Positions 1 to 9,500 of a stretch of 59,096 bases of DNA are shown one piece after another. This DNA comes from Lachnospiraceae bacterium. Lineage in GTDB: Bacteria; Bacillota_A; Clostridia; Lachnospirales; Lachnospiraceae. The notes beneath the pieces were generated by a model, which had not been told where the DNA came from, did no database searches, and saw only the letters and a program-made list of their open reading frames with translations. The stretch covers positions 1-59,096 of the forward strand of contig JAILDD010000122.1 of the NCBI GenBank assembly GCA_024689605.1. The letters run 5' to 3'. The stretch's first letter is position 1; every line of letters starts with the position of its first letter. The translations under genes and the position numbers were made by a program.

Positions 1-2343
1 TGTTGAATAGCTCTGCACATTGTCCACATAGCACATTGCTGCCGGTGCATCAGCCAGCACGGATGCTGCATAAGGATCTTCAAGCCCGCTTGAAGGGCCG
101 CCCACCAGCATGCCGGGCATTGCAGCACCAGCCACCTGTGAAGGCCTGTGGTGAGGATCTTCCGGCGTAAATGTGCCGAAACCCGTTACATAGCAGTACC
201 CCAGAGGATTTGCCCCCAGCAGATAATCAAGCTGTGCCTCTGCCAGAATTCTAAAATCATCCTCCGTAAATCCCTTTGATGATGCAGTTCCGGCAGCTGC
301 CACATCCGCAGCCATACCGAATAACACACCGTTATTTGCAACGGTCATGTTGCTGCCCCAGGGATAATTGTTCATAAGTCCCATCATGTATCCGTCAGCC
401 AGTGATTTCTCCGCAAGTTCATCAGCTGCCGCCATAAGCCGTCCTGCCGCATCAGCTGATCCGTCCTTGCCGGACATTGCCAGGTCATATTCAGCATAAA
501 GTCCCATGTCCGCCCAGCCGAGGCCTTCATTTATATCAGATACTGACTTGATGGTATCCGCAGGATCCGTCTCCGGCGCTGCATAAAGGTCCTCAGCAAT
601 ATAAAGCTCAACTGCTGCCCAGTAAATTTCATCCGTGGCATTTTCATCAGGATACTCACCGGTTTCCATGCCTTCTGGGTTCTTGAATCCTGCCGCATCT
701 TTATTTGCAACAGCATACTCCCATGACTTGACAGCCGCATCATAGGCAGCCTGTGCAAACTCAGGATCAATATCCTTGTAAACAACAGAGGCCATAGCCA
801 TTACTGCCGCGAAATCAGCAGTAGCTGTTACTGATACAGGTGAAAGGATAAGCTCATCCGTCTCTTCCTCAGGCGGAACAGATCCGGGGAATACCATAGC
901 AGTTACTTTATGATATACTCCACCCTCGTCATTCTGCATCTTAAGCATCCAGTCAAGCTCGAAACGTGCCTCATCCAGCACATCGGGAACACCGTTACCA
1001 CTTTCAGGAATTCCGAGATTGTCAGCGTCGAAACCATTGTATGTATAAGCATCAAGAAGGTCTGCAACTGACTTTGCACCTGATACCACATATCTTCCGT
1101 AGTCCCCCGCATCATGCCAGCCGCCGGACACATCCACTTTTTCATTAGTTCCGTACACGGTAGCTTTGTCCATATGGCATTCAGCATGGGCATAATCTGC
1201 ACCGCTGATGGCCGCATCAGTTTCCACGCCGCATCTCTGTCTGTAGAACATGAGCACTGTCTCAGCCATCAGGTCATCATACACATCCTCACCTATAGTG
1301 AATGTATATGTTGCGCCTGCTTCCGTATAGATATAATATTCGCCGGCTTCGGTCACCTCGCTGAAATCCCCCTTAGCGATCTTTGCGCCGGCAGCCTTGT
1401 CTTCAACAGCCTCGGAAAGGGTTCCCTGGTAAACAACAGTTTCGGAAGAAGCATCACATACATAAAATGCTTCATTATCATTTTCAGTCTTTACAAAAAC
1501 TGTCTTTGTGGAATCCGGTGTATAGCCCACCTGGTCGATATTCACATTAAGATATGCAGGAAGACCACCGGTATTCTGGGCATTGTCAGCATTCTTTACC
1601 ACAAGCTTTACATTATCGATATATACATGATGGTCACCGGGGTCGGAAGCCATATCATCCATCTTACCCATATTGAATACTATACGGGGTGAGGGGTCGG
1701 AAGCCTCTTCCATAGTGAAATCTACTGAGAAATTTGTCACATCAGGGCCTATCTCAATGAATTCGCCCTGGTATGCATGGTAGTCTCCGCCGTTTATCTG
1801 AAGCCTGTATTCTATCTTACGGCTTATATCGGATGAAACATCAAAGCTGTACGTATATTCGCAGCCCTGCACAAGCTTAAAGCCGTCCCAGTATGCCTGG
1901 TTGCCGTAGTCTACGGAACCGCAGCTGTGTATGAAGCAGTCCAATGCTCCGTCGGTATTGGATAGGTCATAGAATCCGCCATTGGTATATACGGTAAAGT
2001 CATCCACCTCGCCGTCATCAAAATTGACATCCACAAGCACGTCCCCGGTAACAGGAACATCATCCGCGGAAGCTTCAGCATCCACAGCATTTGTATAGGG
2101 TGATGCATTTGCAGCATCATTGTCAGTAAGTGTCGCCGGCTTCTTTTCAGCTTTCTGTCCCACCATATCACCATTAAAACCGGTATCGGCAGCACCCGCC
2201 TCAGGTGTGGTTTCTTCTGTTGCGGCATTCTCGGAAACTTCAGTCTCTTCCGGTACCTTTTCTTCTTCTGCTGACGTACATCCTGCCGTCTGTATCAGTA
2301 ACACACCGGCAAGTACAGCGGCCATTATCCTTCTCTTTTTCAC
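1..2343 (-). CDS. Glycoside hydrolase family 9 cellulase, lipoprotein (3' end beyond window)
   Basis: Probable secreted endoglucanase cleaving cellulose or mixed beta-glucan. 781 residues are visible and the frame stays open to the window edge. The start is a GTG preceded by GGAGG. A signal peptide with lipobox ending TAGC puts the lipidated Cys at residue 22, so the enzyme should be tethered to the outer membrane face. A Ser/Thr/Glu-rich linker follows, then a CBM4/9-like beta-sandwich (about 62-205), a CelD_N Ig-like domain (about 215-300), and the GH9 (alpha/alpha)6 domain. The catalytic-base motif DAGDYGRY gives D411 and D414, and HHRPS at 731-735 is a GH9 active-site signature. The general-acid Glu expected near the C-terminus lies outside the window. 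It fits a plant-fibre degrader. Confidence 0.9.
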   Translation of the reverse strand, partial: MKKRRIMAAVLAGVLLIQTAGCTSAEEEKVPEETEVSENAATEETTPEAGAADTGFNGDMVGQKAEKKPATLTDNDAANASPYTNAVDAEASADDVPVTGDVLVDVNFDDGEVDDFTVYTNGGFYDLSNTDGALDCFIHSCGSVDYGNQAYWDGFKLVQGCEYTYSFDVSSDISRKIEYRLQINGGDYHAYQGEFIEIGPDVTNFSVDFTMEEASDPSPRIVFNMGKMDDMASDPGDHHVYIDNVKLVVKNADNAQNTGGLPAYLNVNIDQVGYTPDSTKTVFVKTENDNEAFYVCDASSETVVYQGTLSEAVEDKAAGAKIAKGDFSEVTEAGEYYIYTEAGATYTFTIGEDVYDDLMAETVLMFYRQRCGVETDAAISGADYAHAECHMDKATVYGTNEKVDVSGGWHDAGDYGRYVVSGAKSVADLLDAYTYNGFDADNLGIPESGNGVPDVLDEARFELDWMLKMQNDEGGVYHKVTAMVFPGSVPPEEETDELILSPVSVTATADFAAVMAMASVVYKDIDPEFAQAAYDAAVKSWEYAVANKDAAGFKNPEGMETGEYPDENATDEIYWAAVELYIAEDLYAAPETDPADTIKSVSDINEGLGWADMGLYAEYDLAMSGKDGSADAAGRLMAAADELAEKSLADGYMMGLMNNYPWGSNMTVANNGVLFGMAADVAAAGTASSKGFTEDDFRILAEAQLDYLLGANPLGYCYVTGFGTFTPEDPHHRPSQVAGAAMPGMLVGGPSSGLEDPYAASVLADAPAAMCYVDNVQSYST

Positions 2344-2482
2344 AATATTGATCCTCCCTTTTATGAACAATGCGTCCCTGATCTGCATAAAAACAGTATG
2401 TCAGAACTTATAATATTATAAAATAGTCATAATAAACCAAAGAATATAATACCATAAATGTAGGCTTCACGCCATCTGTGAC

Positions 2483-3565
2483 TCACTTTATAAGCGACCT
2501 TTTTTTCCTCCTCACTCTGTTGATATGACGCTCAAAGTCCCCGCTTTTTAAAAGCTCCGCCATCACGTACTGGTCGAAAGTAGGCACCGTACAGGAATAG
2601 AACCCCAGCTTTTCATTAAACTCATTAACAAGTGCTTCAGGCAGTATCATATAACCTATACGCATTGACGGTGCAAGCGTCCTTGAAAATGTGTTCAAAT
2701 AGATTACATTCACTTCCCCGCCCATGGAGAAAAGCGGTTCTTCCACCTTTCTAGATACTGTCAGCTCCGAATCATAATTATCCTCTATAAGGATACCGTT
2801 ACGCTTTTTTGCCCACCTCAGGTACTCGAGTTTTTTTGAAATATCTGCTGTCACTCCTGAGGGATAGCTGTTAAATGGGGTCACATGAAGGACATCTGCT
2901 TTTGTTTTTTCCAATTCCATGGTACTGATCCCGTCTGCTTCCATGGTCAGCATGTCACAGTCAATTTCCATTGCCCTGTATACATCACGTATCTTTGCAT
3001 ATGAAGGATTTTCAAGAGCCACAGTTCTTCCCATTCCCAGAAACTGGGCAATCAGGCCATACAGATACTCAGCTCCGGATCCCACAATTATCTGGCCGGG
3101 ATTCACGGATATCCTTCGGCTCCTGGCCAGATACCCGCATATCTCATTCCTGAGTTCCGGCAGCCCCGGATTCGGCGACTTTACCATTATATCCTCCCCC
3201 CTGTCCAGTATTACTTTTCTCATAGTCTTTGCCAATACCGAAAAAGGAAAATCCCCGATATTATGATCTTTTAATTCTTCAAATGGTACCGCCACTTTCC
3301 TCGATGCGTTTCCCAGGAAATCATCTCCCCTGTAGATCACATACACGCCGCTCCGTTCCCTGCTCTGTACGTAGCCCTCCTCTCCCAGCAGCGTTATGGC
3401 ATGGTCAGCGGTTATCACGCTCACCCCAGTCTCGTCGGCTATCACCCGCTTGGATGGAAGCTTGCTGCCGTATGGATATACCCCGGAGATAATATCTTCC
3501 ACAAAAAAACGGTAAAGCTGTATGTAGGCCGGAAGCTCAGAGTTCTTGTCTATGCTGTAGTTCAT
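2483..3565 (-). pseudogene. MocR/PdxR-type GntR regulator with degenerate, truncated aminotransferase domain
   Basis: Residues 1-75 are a GntR winged helix (LPSKRVIADETGVSVIT). The rest resembles fold-type I aminotransferases as in MocR, GabR and PdxR. Two defects are visible. First, the motif that carries the PLP Schiff-base lysine reads NTFSRTLAPSMRIGY, so the lysine is Arg295 (codon AGG at 2681-2683, one base from AAG). Second, the protein ends at 360 residues in RRKKRSLIK, about 100 short of the usual 450-480, and no aminotransferase C-terminus follows in any frame. It is divergent from an ECF S-component gene, the usual PdxR arrangement. It may be a decaying gene, or a regulator that no longer binds PLP covalently; the intact N-terminal frame keeps the second option open. 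Confidence 0.7.
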
Positions 3566-3620
3566 TATTTCCCTTTCTGTATTAAACGAATTAAGTTATC
3601 GCGTTTTAGTAAAAAAAAAA

Positions 3621-3669
3621 TCTGGTCATATCATTTTGTTTCATTCTGGTTATTTTAATATATCCAGTT
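3621..3669. promoter_or_regulatory. Candidate MocR/PdxR operator: three CTGG half-sites
   Basis: The divergent intergenic region contains TCTGGTCAT (3621-3629), TCTGGTTAT (3645-3653) and, inverted, TATCCAGTT (3661-3669). The first two starts are 24 bp apart. CTGG-type direct repeats are typical of MocR-family operators. Assignment to the regulator at 2483-3565 is by position only. Confidence 0.45.
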
Positions 3670-3797
3670 TGATGATATCTTTTTTTCTGTCAGTTGTAAA
3701 GAACATACACAAAGCAAATAATTTATCGCAGCCGACGTAAAAAACGGAAGGTTCTGAACAACTGCTTACAAGCTTGAATTACAGGAGGACAAAAACT

Positions 3798-4322
3798 ATG
3801 GTAAAGAAAAAACACATACCGGCAATCCGCATAACCATCGCAGCATTTTTTATGGCTCTTAATATAGTGATGTCATCATTCGGCATCCCGGTGCCCGGCG
3901 GACATCTCTATCTCTGCGATGCAGTCATCTGTCTTGCGGCACTGCTGTTAAATCCTTTTGAAGCATTTATTGTAGGCGGCGTGGGCTCCTTCCTCGGCGA
4001 TATGCTCTTCTACCCTACCCCTATGTTTGTATCCCTTGTCACCCACGGACTGCAGGCAGTGGTCATATCCCTTATCGCACACAGGACACTTAAGAACCAC
4101 CCGAAGCTTGCTTCCGGCATAGCAGTCACAGTGGGTGCAGTCATCATGGTTGTGGGCTATACCCTCGGCAAGACCTTCGTATACAGCACCTTTGAGTACG
4201 CCATGATAAAACTGCCCTACGAGATAGCCCAAGGTGCCCTTGGGGCAGTATTCGGAATGATGCTCTGCTGGCGTTACGGCGTAAAGAACCTCTTCGACAG
4301 GTATCTCGGAAACGAACACTAA
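3798..4322 (+). CDS. ECF transporter S component, probably B6 or HMP vitamin uptake
   Basis: A 174-residue integral membrane protein with about six hydrophobic segments. It has the small-S-component pattern of energy-coupling factor transporters, including a Gly-rich region around GGVGSFLGDMLFYPTP. It would bind a vitamin and dock with a shared EcfA/A'/T module encoded elsewhere. The ATG at 3798 follows AGGAGG at 3783-3788; an earlier in-frame TTG is not needed. The divergent PdxR-like regulator suggests a pyridoxine-type (PdxU2/HmpT-like) specificity. That is inferred from context, not from residues. Confidence 0.75.
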   Translation: MVKKKHIPAIRITIAAFFMALNIVMSSFGIPVPGGHLYLCDAVICLAALLLNPFEAFIVGGVGSFLGDMLFYPTPMFVSLVTHGLQAVVISLIAHRTLKNHPKLASGIAVTVGAVIMVVGYTLGKTFVYSTFEYAMIKLPYEIAQGALGAVFGMMLCWRYGVKNLFDRYLGNEH

Positions 4323-4325
4323 AAA

Positions 4326-4361
4326 ATAACTGCCCAGGCCCCATCACCCTCGGGCAGTTAT
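4326..4361 (+). terminator. Hairpin terminator after ECF S component
   Basis: ATAACTGCCC pairs perfectly with GGGCAGTTAT just after the stop codon. Only a TATA-rich tail follows, so termination may be weak. Confidence 0.6.
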
Positions 4362-4409
4362 ATATGATCGCTCAGAATAAAACGTGCCATAAGGCACACA
4401 AAACACAAT

Positions 4410-4440
4410 GGCTCAGACGGATTTCGCCTGAGCCTTTTCT
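4410..4440 (+). terminator. Second hairpin terminator
   Basis: GGCTCAG (4410-4416) pairs with CTGAGCC (4428-4434) and is followed by TTTTCT. It lies between the convergent ECF S-component and Rpn genes. Confidence 0.65.
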
Positions 4441-4475
4441 CGTAAAACCTAAAGTGCTTTTATAACCGTCCTTGA

Positions 4476-5453
4476 TTAGGACTTTATCTTTGCTGCATTT
4501 CGTTTCAGTCTTTCATTTTCTTTCCTTAGTGCATCAATCTCAGCCTGAAGCGTCTTACGTTCTGCCTCACTTCTGACTCTTTCTTTCATCATTCCCCTTG
4601 CCTCAGCCTCGTGCGCTATTCTTATCTCCGGTAAATCCAGTACTTCTCCACCCATTACACCACCCACTTTCTTCTGTACATTTTTATATTTCATTAAAAA
4701 CTTATGTATCACTGAATGTGTTAATCTTATAATAACACCGTGAGACAGTGCTGACAATCGGCCCAGCTCATGTTCTTCATCAAGTTTAGCAATTATATCT
4801 TTATAAAAATCCGTTAATGCCTTTATCCTGTCCTCATCCTTATTTATATCACTCAGATCTTTCTCGTAATTGAAGATATAAAAAGGTATCATCAGATAAA
4901 GCCTCTTTTCAAAAATCTTGTCTATCGTAAAATCAGACTCTTTTACCACCGCCACATGATAGGATACACTTCCCTCCGGTGTTTCTATTTCAATACAGAC
5001 TCTATCCGGAACACTGTCCGGTCCCCTCAATAGAAGAAGTCCCGCATTCGGTATCCTGACTTTCAGCTTTGAAAACTCGATATCCGAATCAGCCTTGGCT
5101 ATCTGTGAGTCATATTCAAAGAACCTCACAAGAAGTGAACCGTCATAAGGCTTGCTCTCACATTCAAGATGATAGCTTTTTGATACGCCGTCCTGTGTAA
5201 TCCTGAAATTTGAATCCGTGATCCTCTTCTGCGAGGAATGATTCCTGCCCCCTGAGAACTGCTCGTTTCGCATCCGGTTGACCACAGCGTCATCCCTGTA
5301 TGACTCACAGAATAAATAATTGACAAATGGTATCAGAATGTCATCACATTCAGATTCCATTGTCCGGAAAGCGCTGTCATAAGCCACATTTGAATACAGC
5401 AGATTCCTTTCCACACCTGACTTTTTTCTTACTGCTCCGTTTTTAGTGCTCAC
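4476..5453 (-). CDS. Rpn/PD-(D/E)XK nuclease family protein
   Basis: A 325-residue member of the Rpn (recombination-promoting nuclease, 'putative transposase') superfamily that is multicopy in Lachnospiraceae. The conserved start pattern SNVAYDSAFRTMESECDDIL is followed by a candidate PD-(D/E)XK core with ITDSNF and HLECESK. The C-terminus is a short Glu/Lys coiled coil. The GTG at 5453 is chosen because GGAGGAGG lies just upstream; the frame extends to 5591, but that upstream part is hydrophobic and unlike the family. The cellular role is not established. A homologue lies at 44779-45630. Confidence 0.7.
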   Translation of the reverse strand: MSTKNGAVRKKSGVERNLLYSNVAYDSAFRTMESECDDILIPFVNYLFCESYRDDAVVNRMRNEQFSGGRNHSSQKRITDSNFRITQDGVSKSYHLECESKPYDGSLLVRFFEYDSQIAKADSDIEFSKLKVRIPNAGLLLLRGPDSVPDRVCIEIETPEGSVSYHVAVVKESDFTIDKIFEKRLYLMIPFYIFNYEKDLSDINKDEDRIKALTDFYKDIIAKLDEEHELGRLSALSHGVIIRLTHSVIHKFLMKYKNVQKKVGGVMGGEVLDLPEIRIAHEAEARGMMKERVRSEAERKTLQAEIDALRKENERLKRNAAKIKS

Positions 5454-5729
5454 CCATTTTCCTCCTCCGAGAAAAAACACCATTAAACGACTGATGTTTT
5501 TTTCAAAACACATATGCCAAATACACCAGCTGACAATCTGCCATTTCATCCGGACATGGAAGAAAAATAAACTAAGTCTGAATAACCACAAAAACTTCCA
5601 CTAACAAAACATTGATATATCAAATACGGGACTTTGGAACGAAAACGTTCCGGCGAATCGCCTGAACCATACCCGAATAAAATTACTAGGTTATTATAAC
5701 ACAATTTTCCAGAAATTACAAAAGCACTA
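5454..5729. other. Intergenic region
   Basis: AT-rich DNA upstream of the Rpn gene. Apart from the GGAGG of the Rpn start, I see no gene, repeat or clear promoter. Confidence 0.5.
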
Positions 5730-5731
5730 AA

Positions 5732-5766
5732 AAACCCCGCTGCACGGTACCGTGCCAGCGGGGTTT
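5732..5766 (-). terminator. Terminator of hpf
   Basis: The stem ACCCCGCTG/CAGCGGGGT encloses the palindrome CACGGTACCGTG. Read leftward it ends in a run of T, directly after the hpf stop. Confidence 0.85.
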
Positions 5767-5792
5767 GCTTTCATCATCTTAAATTCCGGTTA

Positions 5793-6320
5793 TCAGATTT
5801 CCGGCTCAATGAGTCCGTAGGTATTTCCCTTTCTCTTGTAAACTACATTGACCTGATCTGTCTCTGCATTGCAGAATACATAGAAGCTGTGTCCAAGAAG
5901 TTCCATCTGTACGCAGGCATCCTCGGGATACATGGGCTTGATGTCAAACTTCTTGCTGCGGATGATCTTAATCTCCTCGTCATCCATGAAATCCTTCTCA
6001 AGATATTCCTTCTTGAAATATCCGCCGTCCTGGTGCTTATCTGTAAGTTTGGTCTTATACTTTTTAAGCTGCCTCTCAATGATCTCCTCTACAAGATCAA
6101 TGGAAACATACATATCGTTGCTTATCTGCTCTGACCTGATGATGCTGCCCTTTACGGGGATGGTCACTTCGATCTTCTGACGGTCCTTCTCAACGGAAAG
6201 GGTAACATGCACCTCTGTCTCCTCGTTGAAATACTTTTCAAGCTTTCCGATTTTCTCCTCTACTGCACTCCTTAATCCTTCCGTAACCTCGATATTCTTG
6301 CCTAAGATCACAAATTTCAT
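5793..6320 (-). CDS. hpf: Ribosome hibernation-promoting factor, long form
   Basis: A 175-residue long-form HPF. The N-terminal S30AE domain (MKFVILGKNIEVTEGLRSAV, about 1-100) binds the 30S decoding region. The C-terminal domain (about 120-175) mediates 100S ribosome dimers in stationary phase. The ATG at 6320 has GGAGG upstream; an in-frame start further up is not supported by the family. A 12-bp tandem duplication (CGGTTCACACTA, about 6347-6370) lies in the leader. Confidence 0.93.
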   Translation of the reverse strand: MKFVILGKNIEVTEGLRSAVEEKIGKLEKYFNEETEVHVTLSVEKDRQKIEVTIPVKGSIIRSEQISNDMYVSIDLVEEIIERQLKKYKTKLTDKHQDGGYFKKEYLEKDFMDDEEIKIIRSKKFDIKPMYPEDACVQMELLGHSFYVFCNAETDQVNVVYKRKGNTYGLIEPEI

Positions 6321-6440
6321 ACCAGATCCCTCCTTGTCTAAAATGCGGTTCACACTACGGTTCACACTACGCGGCGGATCATTTCGCTTCCGCGTGCATC
6401 TGAATTATAGATGAAATTATAGCATAATCAGAGCTTTCTA

Positions 6441-9400
6441 TCAATCCATAGCTTTGGACTTACCGGACAGTTTATACGAGAGCAGTTTTTCCGGAAGACA
6501 GATCAAAGCATATGCTGCTGCCCCCAAAAGGAACAGAACCACTCCCTGCACAAGTCCCGGCGGTGTATAACTGAAGCTGACCGTATGCTCTCCCGGTGTC
6601 AGCTTTACTGCATACAGTGCATTTACCGCTTCACACACACATTCATCACTGTCCGCCACTCCCCCGTTTATCAGGTCTGCAGCTCCTGATGTATTCTTAA
6701 CCTTCCCGGTCTTAATATCTACATCATCCTTCACCACATTTGTTATTTTCTTTCCGTCCACCCTGACGGTCCAGCCGGGCTCATAGGGAATGGATGTCAC
6801 CATTATCTGCCCGTCCCCGGCATTGACTGTTCCCGTAAGGTATCTGTCACTGCATTTTTCCGTATCAAGCACCCATACATTCTCCGACAGCTTTGCCAGG
6901 TCTTTTTCAAACAGTTCCCTGTCATAGCCGGCCACCAGGACGTCCCTGTATATCACAAAGTCCTTCGCAACGGTCATCCTTAATGTAAGCCTGGTTCCGG
7001 AAGTATAGTCTCCCAGCCTTATAACTATATAATTATCACCTTCAAAATAAGCACCGCTGAATTTAAATCTTCTGTCAGTATTCGCCTGCATATCAGCACA
7101 ATGTCTGTCAAAGGCTTCACATTCCGGATGTTCAGCAATATAGCGTCCTTCGCAGTCAGCCCACTCATCCTCAGTCCAGGCCGCAGTCCAGAGGTTTACC
7201 TCATGCTGGAATTCCGTCTTGATAAAAAGATACACAGGGGCATCATCCGTCACGGTGTAATGGAAGTCTATGGTGGGGTCACCTTCCCCCGTCACGTCAT
7301 ATTTAGTCTGCTCGCCGTAGGGTGAATAAGTAAGGGCTGATGCCACGTAAGGCTCGTCATCCTGAACTATCTCATAAAAATACCTGTTCCAGTCACTTAA
7401 ATGCCCCTCTTCATCAAAAACCGTATTCCCCGCCAGGGTGCTCATAAAAATATTCTGGCTTTTAAAAGGATTGTCATTGCCAAGGAACTTTATCCTGAGT
7501 ATGTCTTCCGACGCCATATAACCTATTGGAAGGGCGTTTGTATTCTCATAATAATTTACGGAAACCGAAACGCCGTCGTGATCCTCATATTCGTACTTAA
7601 GCCCAAGTTTTTCGTAGTCCGGATTTAAACACCGTTCATTTGCCGTGGAACCGTGTTCCTTTGCCATCACATATTTTATGCCTAACAGCGAATCCGAGAT
7701 CTCAGTATTGCCATCGTACCGTGAATAATAGGATTTCGTATCATACCCCAGTGCTTCCAGAAACTTAAGTATCCTGGCATTCATCACGGATGAGGAATGT
7801 GAAACACCCCTGAGCCTTAAGGCATCGTTATCATTCACAAAGCGGAAATATGTTTTCTCCGCACGGTAAAAACCGCCATCATAGTCCTTCAGGACTGCTG
7901 CCGCAGCTTTGCTGTTCTGTATGAAATTCTGATAAGTTCCATAATAAGCATAGTCTATCTCATCATCCACATCCTTCATGGTGTCATGCGCATTCCAGGC
8001 AAGCTCAACTGCAGATGCGGCAAGCAGCGCAAAAACCGCAGCCGTCTGCTTAATCTTTTTCCATTTCTCCCCCGGATAAAGCAGGAAGAAATAAAGGATC
8101 AGGTATATCACGGAAACATCCGCCACTATCCACACTGCCCTGTCTGCCATCTGTTCAAAGCCGATGGCAAATACCGTCACATCCAATATCAGCACAGTGA
8201 TAATGCTCACAATAAAATGCTTTTTCTCCGTACCGTTTCTTGTTGCAAAGGCTTCCGCCCCCATGGACAGGAAAATAAATGAAAGCAGGAATGAGTACCT
8301 GAAGGGCAGCCAGTTAGGAGACTGTCCCCCGTGCCACCACATATCCACAGGAACTGTCAGCATGGACATGACCATAGCCGAAATAAGCACCGAAACCCCG
8401 ATTTTTTTCCTAAAGCGTATTTCCCTGTTCATATAAAAGAACGGGATCAGCAGCACCACAAAGAAGCCGCAGTAGATTTCCGGCTTCCCCCATACATTGA
8501 CAGAATCATACTGGCCCGGCAGAAGCTGCGGAAACAGGTCAACTATATCAAGAAGCAGGACTATTATGTCCTTGTCAGCAAGGTTTTCTGGAAGGCTTCC
8601 CGACAGCCAGCCCCTGACAGCTTCCAAGTCGTCTGCTGCCCTCTCCGTATTCGGAGTGCTCTGAAAACGAAAGGAATAATCAGGATTCGCGGTAAAACTG
8701 AATTTTCCCAGGGACAGTGCATTTACCGTAGGAAGCAGCATAAAGGCGGCAAGCAGCATGGCTATAAGAGTGCCCCACCCCATACGTGCCAGAGTCTTTA
8801 TACATTCTTTTTTTCCAAACTTTTTCTCAAGCCTTTTCTCACTGCCTGCGAATACATAATAAAAGAAATACAGGGCCACAAATATGCAGACCATATAACC
8901 TATATAAAACTGTGATATACACATAAGGGCCAGGGACGGAATGTATAATCTCATATCCCCTTCATCAACAATCATCTCTACCCCAAGGCAGATAAGAGGC
9001 AGAAACACCAGGCTGTCCAGCCACATGGGATTCATAAGCTGTATGACACCGTATGCCATCATGGCATACATCGTTGAAAAAATAAGGGAAGCCGCTTCCG
9101 AAACTTTTTTTGACTTTCTTACATAGTGGTTGAATGTTACGCCTGCACAGCCAAGCTTTCCAAGCTGCATAAGAAGGATCGCAAGCTCAACATTTTTCTC
9201 CGGAAGAAGGACTGCAAGGATGGAAAAAGGTGATGCCAGATAATAACCCACCGTACCCATAAAGCCTCCGGACAGATTGCCGGACCAGTCATAGAAAACA
9301 GAGCCGCCGCCGTGAAATGCCGCGCGCAGCGCCTCAAAATAATATATGTACTGACCGTTTAAGTCCAGCACCAGTATGCTCTTTTCTCCAAAGGGATACA

Positions 9401-9500
9401 TGCCAAAAATGGCATAGGCCGCATATACCAAAACCGCCGGAATGAAAAAGGCAGCTATATAAGTTCGACTCAGTTTCAGCATTTTTTTTATTAGATTCAT
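6441..9500 (-). CDS. YfhO-family polytopic membrane protein (GT-C-like)
   Basis: A 1019-residue protein of the YfhO family, proposed to contain GT-C-type glycosyltransferases acting on cell-surface polymers. The first 510 residues hold about a dozen membrane segments. The N-terminal YPFGEKSILVLDLNGQY contains the Asp typical of the first extracytoplasmic loop. A large extracellular domain follows, ending in beta-rich VRVDGKKITNV and LTPGEHTVSFSYTPPG, then a final membrane helix. Its ATG overlaps the stop of the upstream gene by one base (TAATG), so translation is probably coupled. The substrate cannot be read from sequence. Confidence 0.88.
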   Translation of the reverse strand: MNLIKKMLKLSRTYIAAFFIPAVLVYAAYAIFGMYPFGEKSILVLDLNGQYIYYFEALRAAFHGGGSVFYDWSGNLSGGFMGTVGYYLASPFSILAVLLPEKNVELAILLMQLGKLGCAGVTFNHYVRKSKKVSEAASLIFSTMYAMMAYGVIQLMNPMWLDSLVFLPLICLGVEMIVDEGDMRLYIPSLALMCISQFYIGYMVCIFVALYFFYYVFAGSEKRLEKKFGKKECIKTLARMGWGTLIAMLLAAFMLLPTVNALSLGKFSFTANPDYSFRFQSTPNTERAADDLEAVRGWLSGSLPENLADKDIIVLLLDIVDLFPQLLPGQYDSVNVWGKPEIYCGFFVVLLIPFFYMNREIRFRKKIGVSVLISAMVMSMLTVPVDMWWHGGQSPNWLPFRYSFLLSFIFLSMGAEAFATRNGTEKKHFIVSIITVLILDVTVFAIGFEQMADRAVWIVADVSVIYLILYFFLLYPGEKWKKIKQTAAVFALLAASAVELAWNAHDTMKDVDDEIDYAYYGTYQNFIQNSKAAAAVLKDYDGGFYRAEKTYFRFVNDNDALRLRGVSHSSSVMNARILKFLEALGYDTKSYYSRYDGNTEISDSLLGIKYVMAKEHGSTANERCLNPDYEKLGLKYEYEDHDGVSVSVNYYENTNALPIGYMASEDILRIKFLGNDNPFKSQNIFMSTLAGNTVFDEEGHLSDWNRYFYEIVQDDEPYVASALTYSPYGEQTKYDVTGEGDPTIDFHYTVTDDAPVYLFIKTEFQHEVNLWTAAWTEDEWADCEGRYIAEHPECEAFDRHCADMQANTDRRFKFSGAYFEGDNYIVIRLGDYTSGTRLTLRMTVAKDFVIYRDVLVAGYDRELFEKDLAKLSENVWVLDTEKCSDRYLTGTVNAGDGQIMVTSIPYEPGWTVRVDGKKITNVVKDDVDIKTGKVKNTSGAADLINGGVADSDECVCEAVNALYAVKLTPGEHTVSFSYTPPGLVQGVVLFLLGAAAYALICLPEKLLSYKLSGKSKAMD

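Noticed and set aside
2344..2482. C-terminal continuation of the MocR gene by frameshift
   Set aside because: None of the frames after the stop resembles an aminotransferase C-terminus, so the loss is not a single frameshift.
5454..5591. N-terminal extension of the Rpn protein
   Set aside because: Hydrophobic, Trp/Cys-rich and unlike the family, while a good ribosome site precedes the internal GTG.
8331..8915. Rightward open frame opposite the YfhO gene
   Set aside because: Antisense shadow of a clear membrane-protein gene, with low-complexity composition and no start signal.
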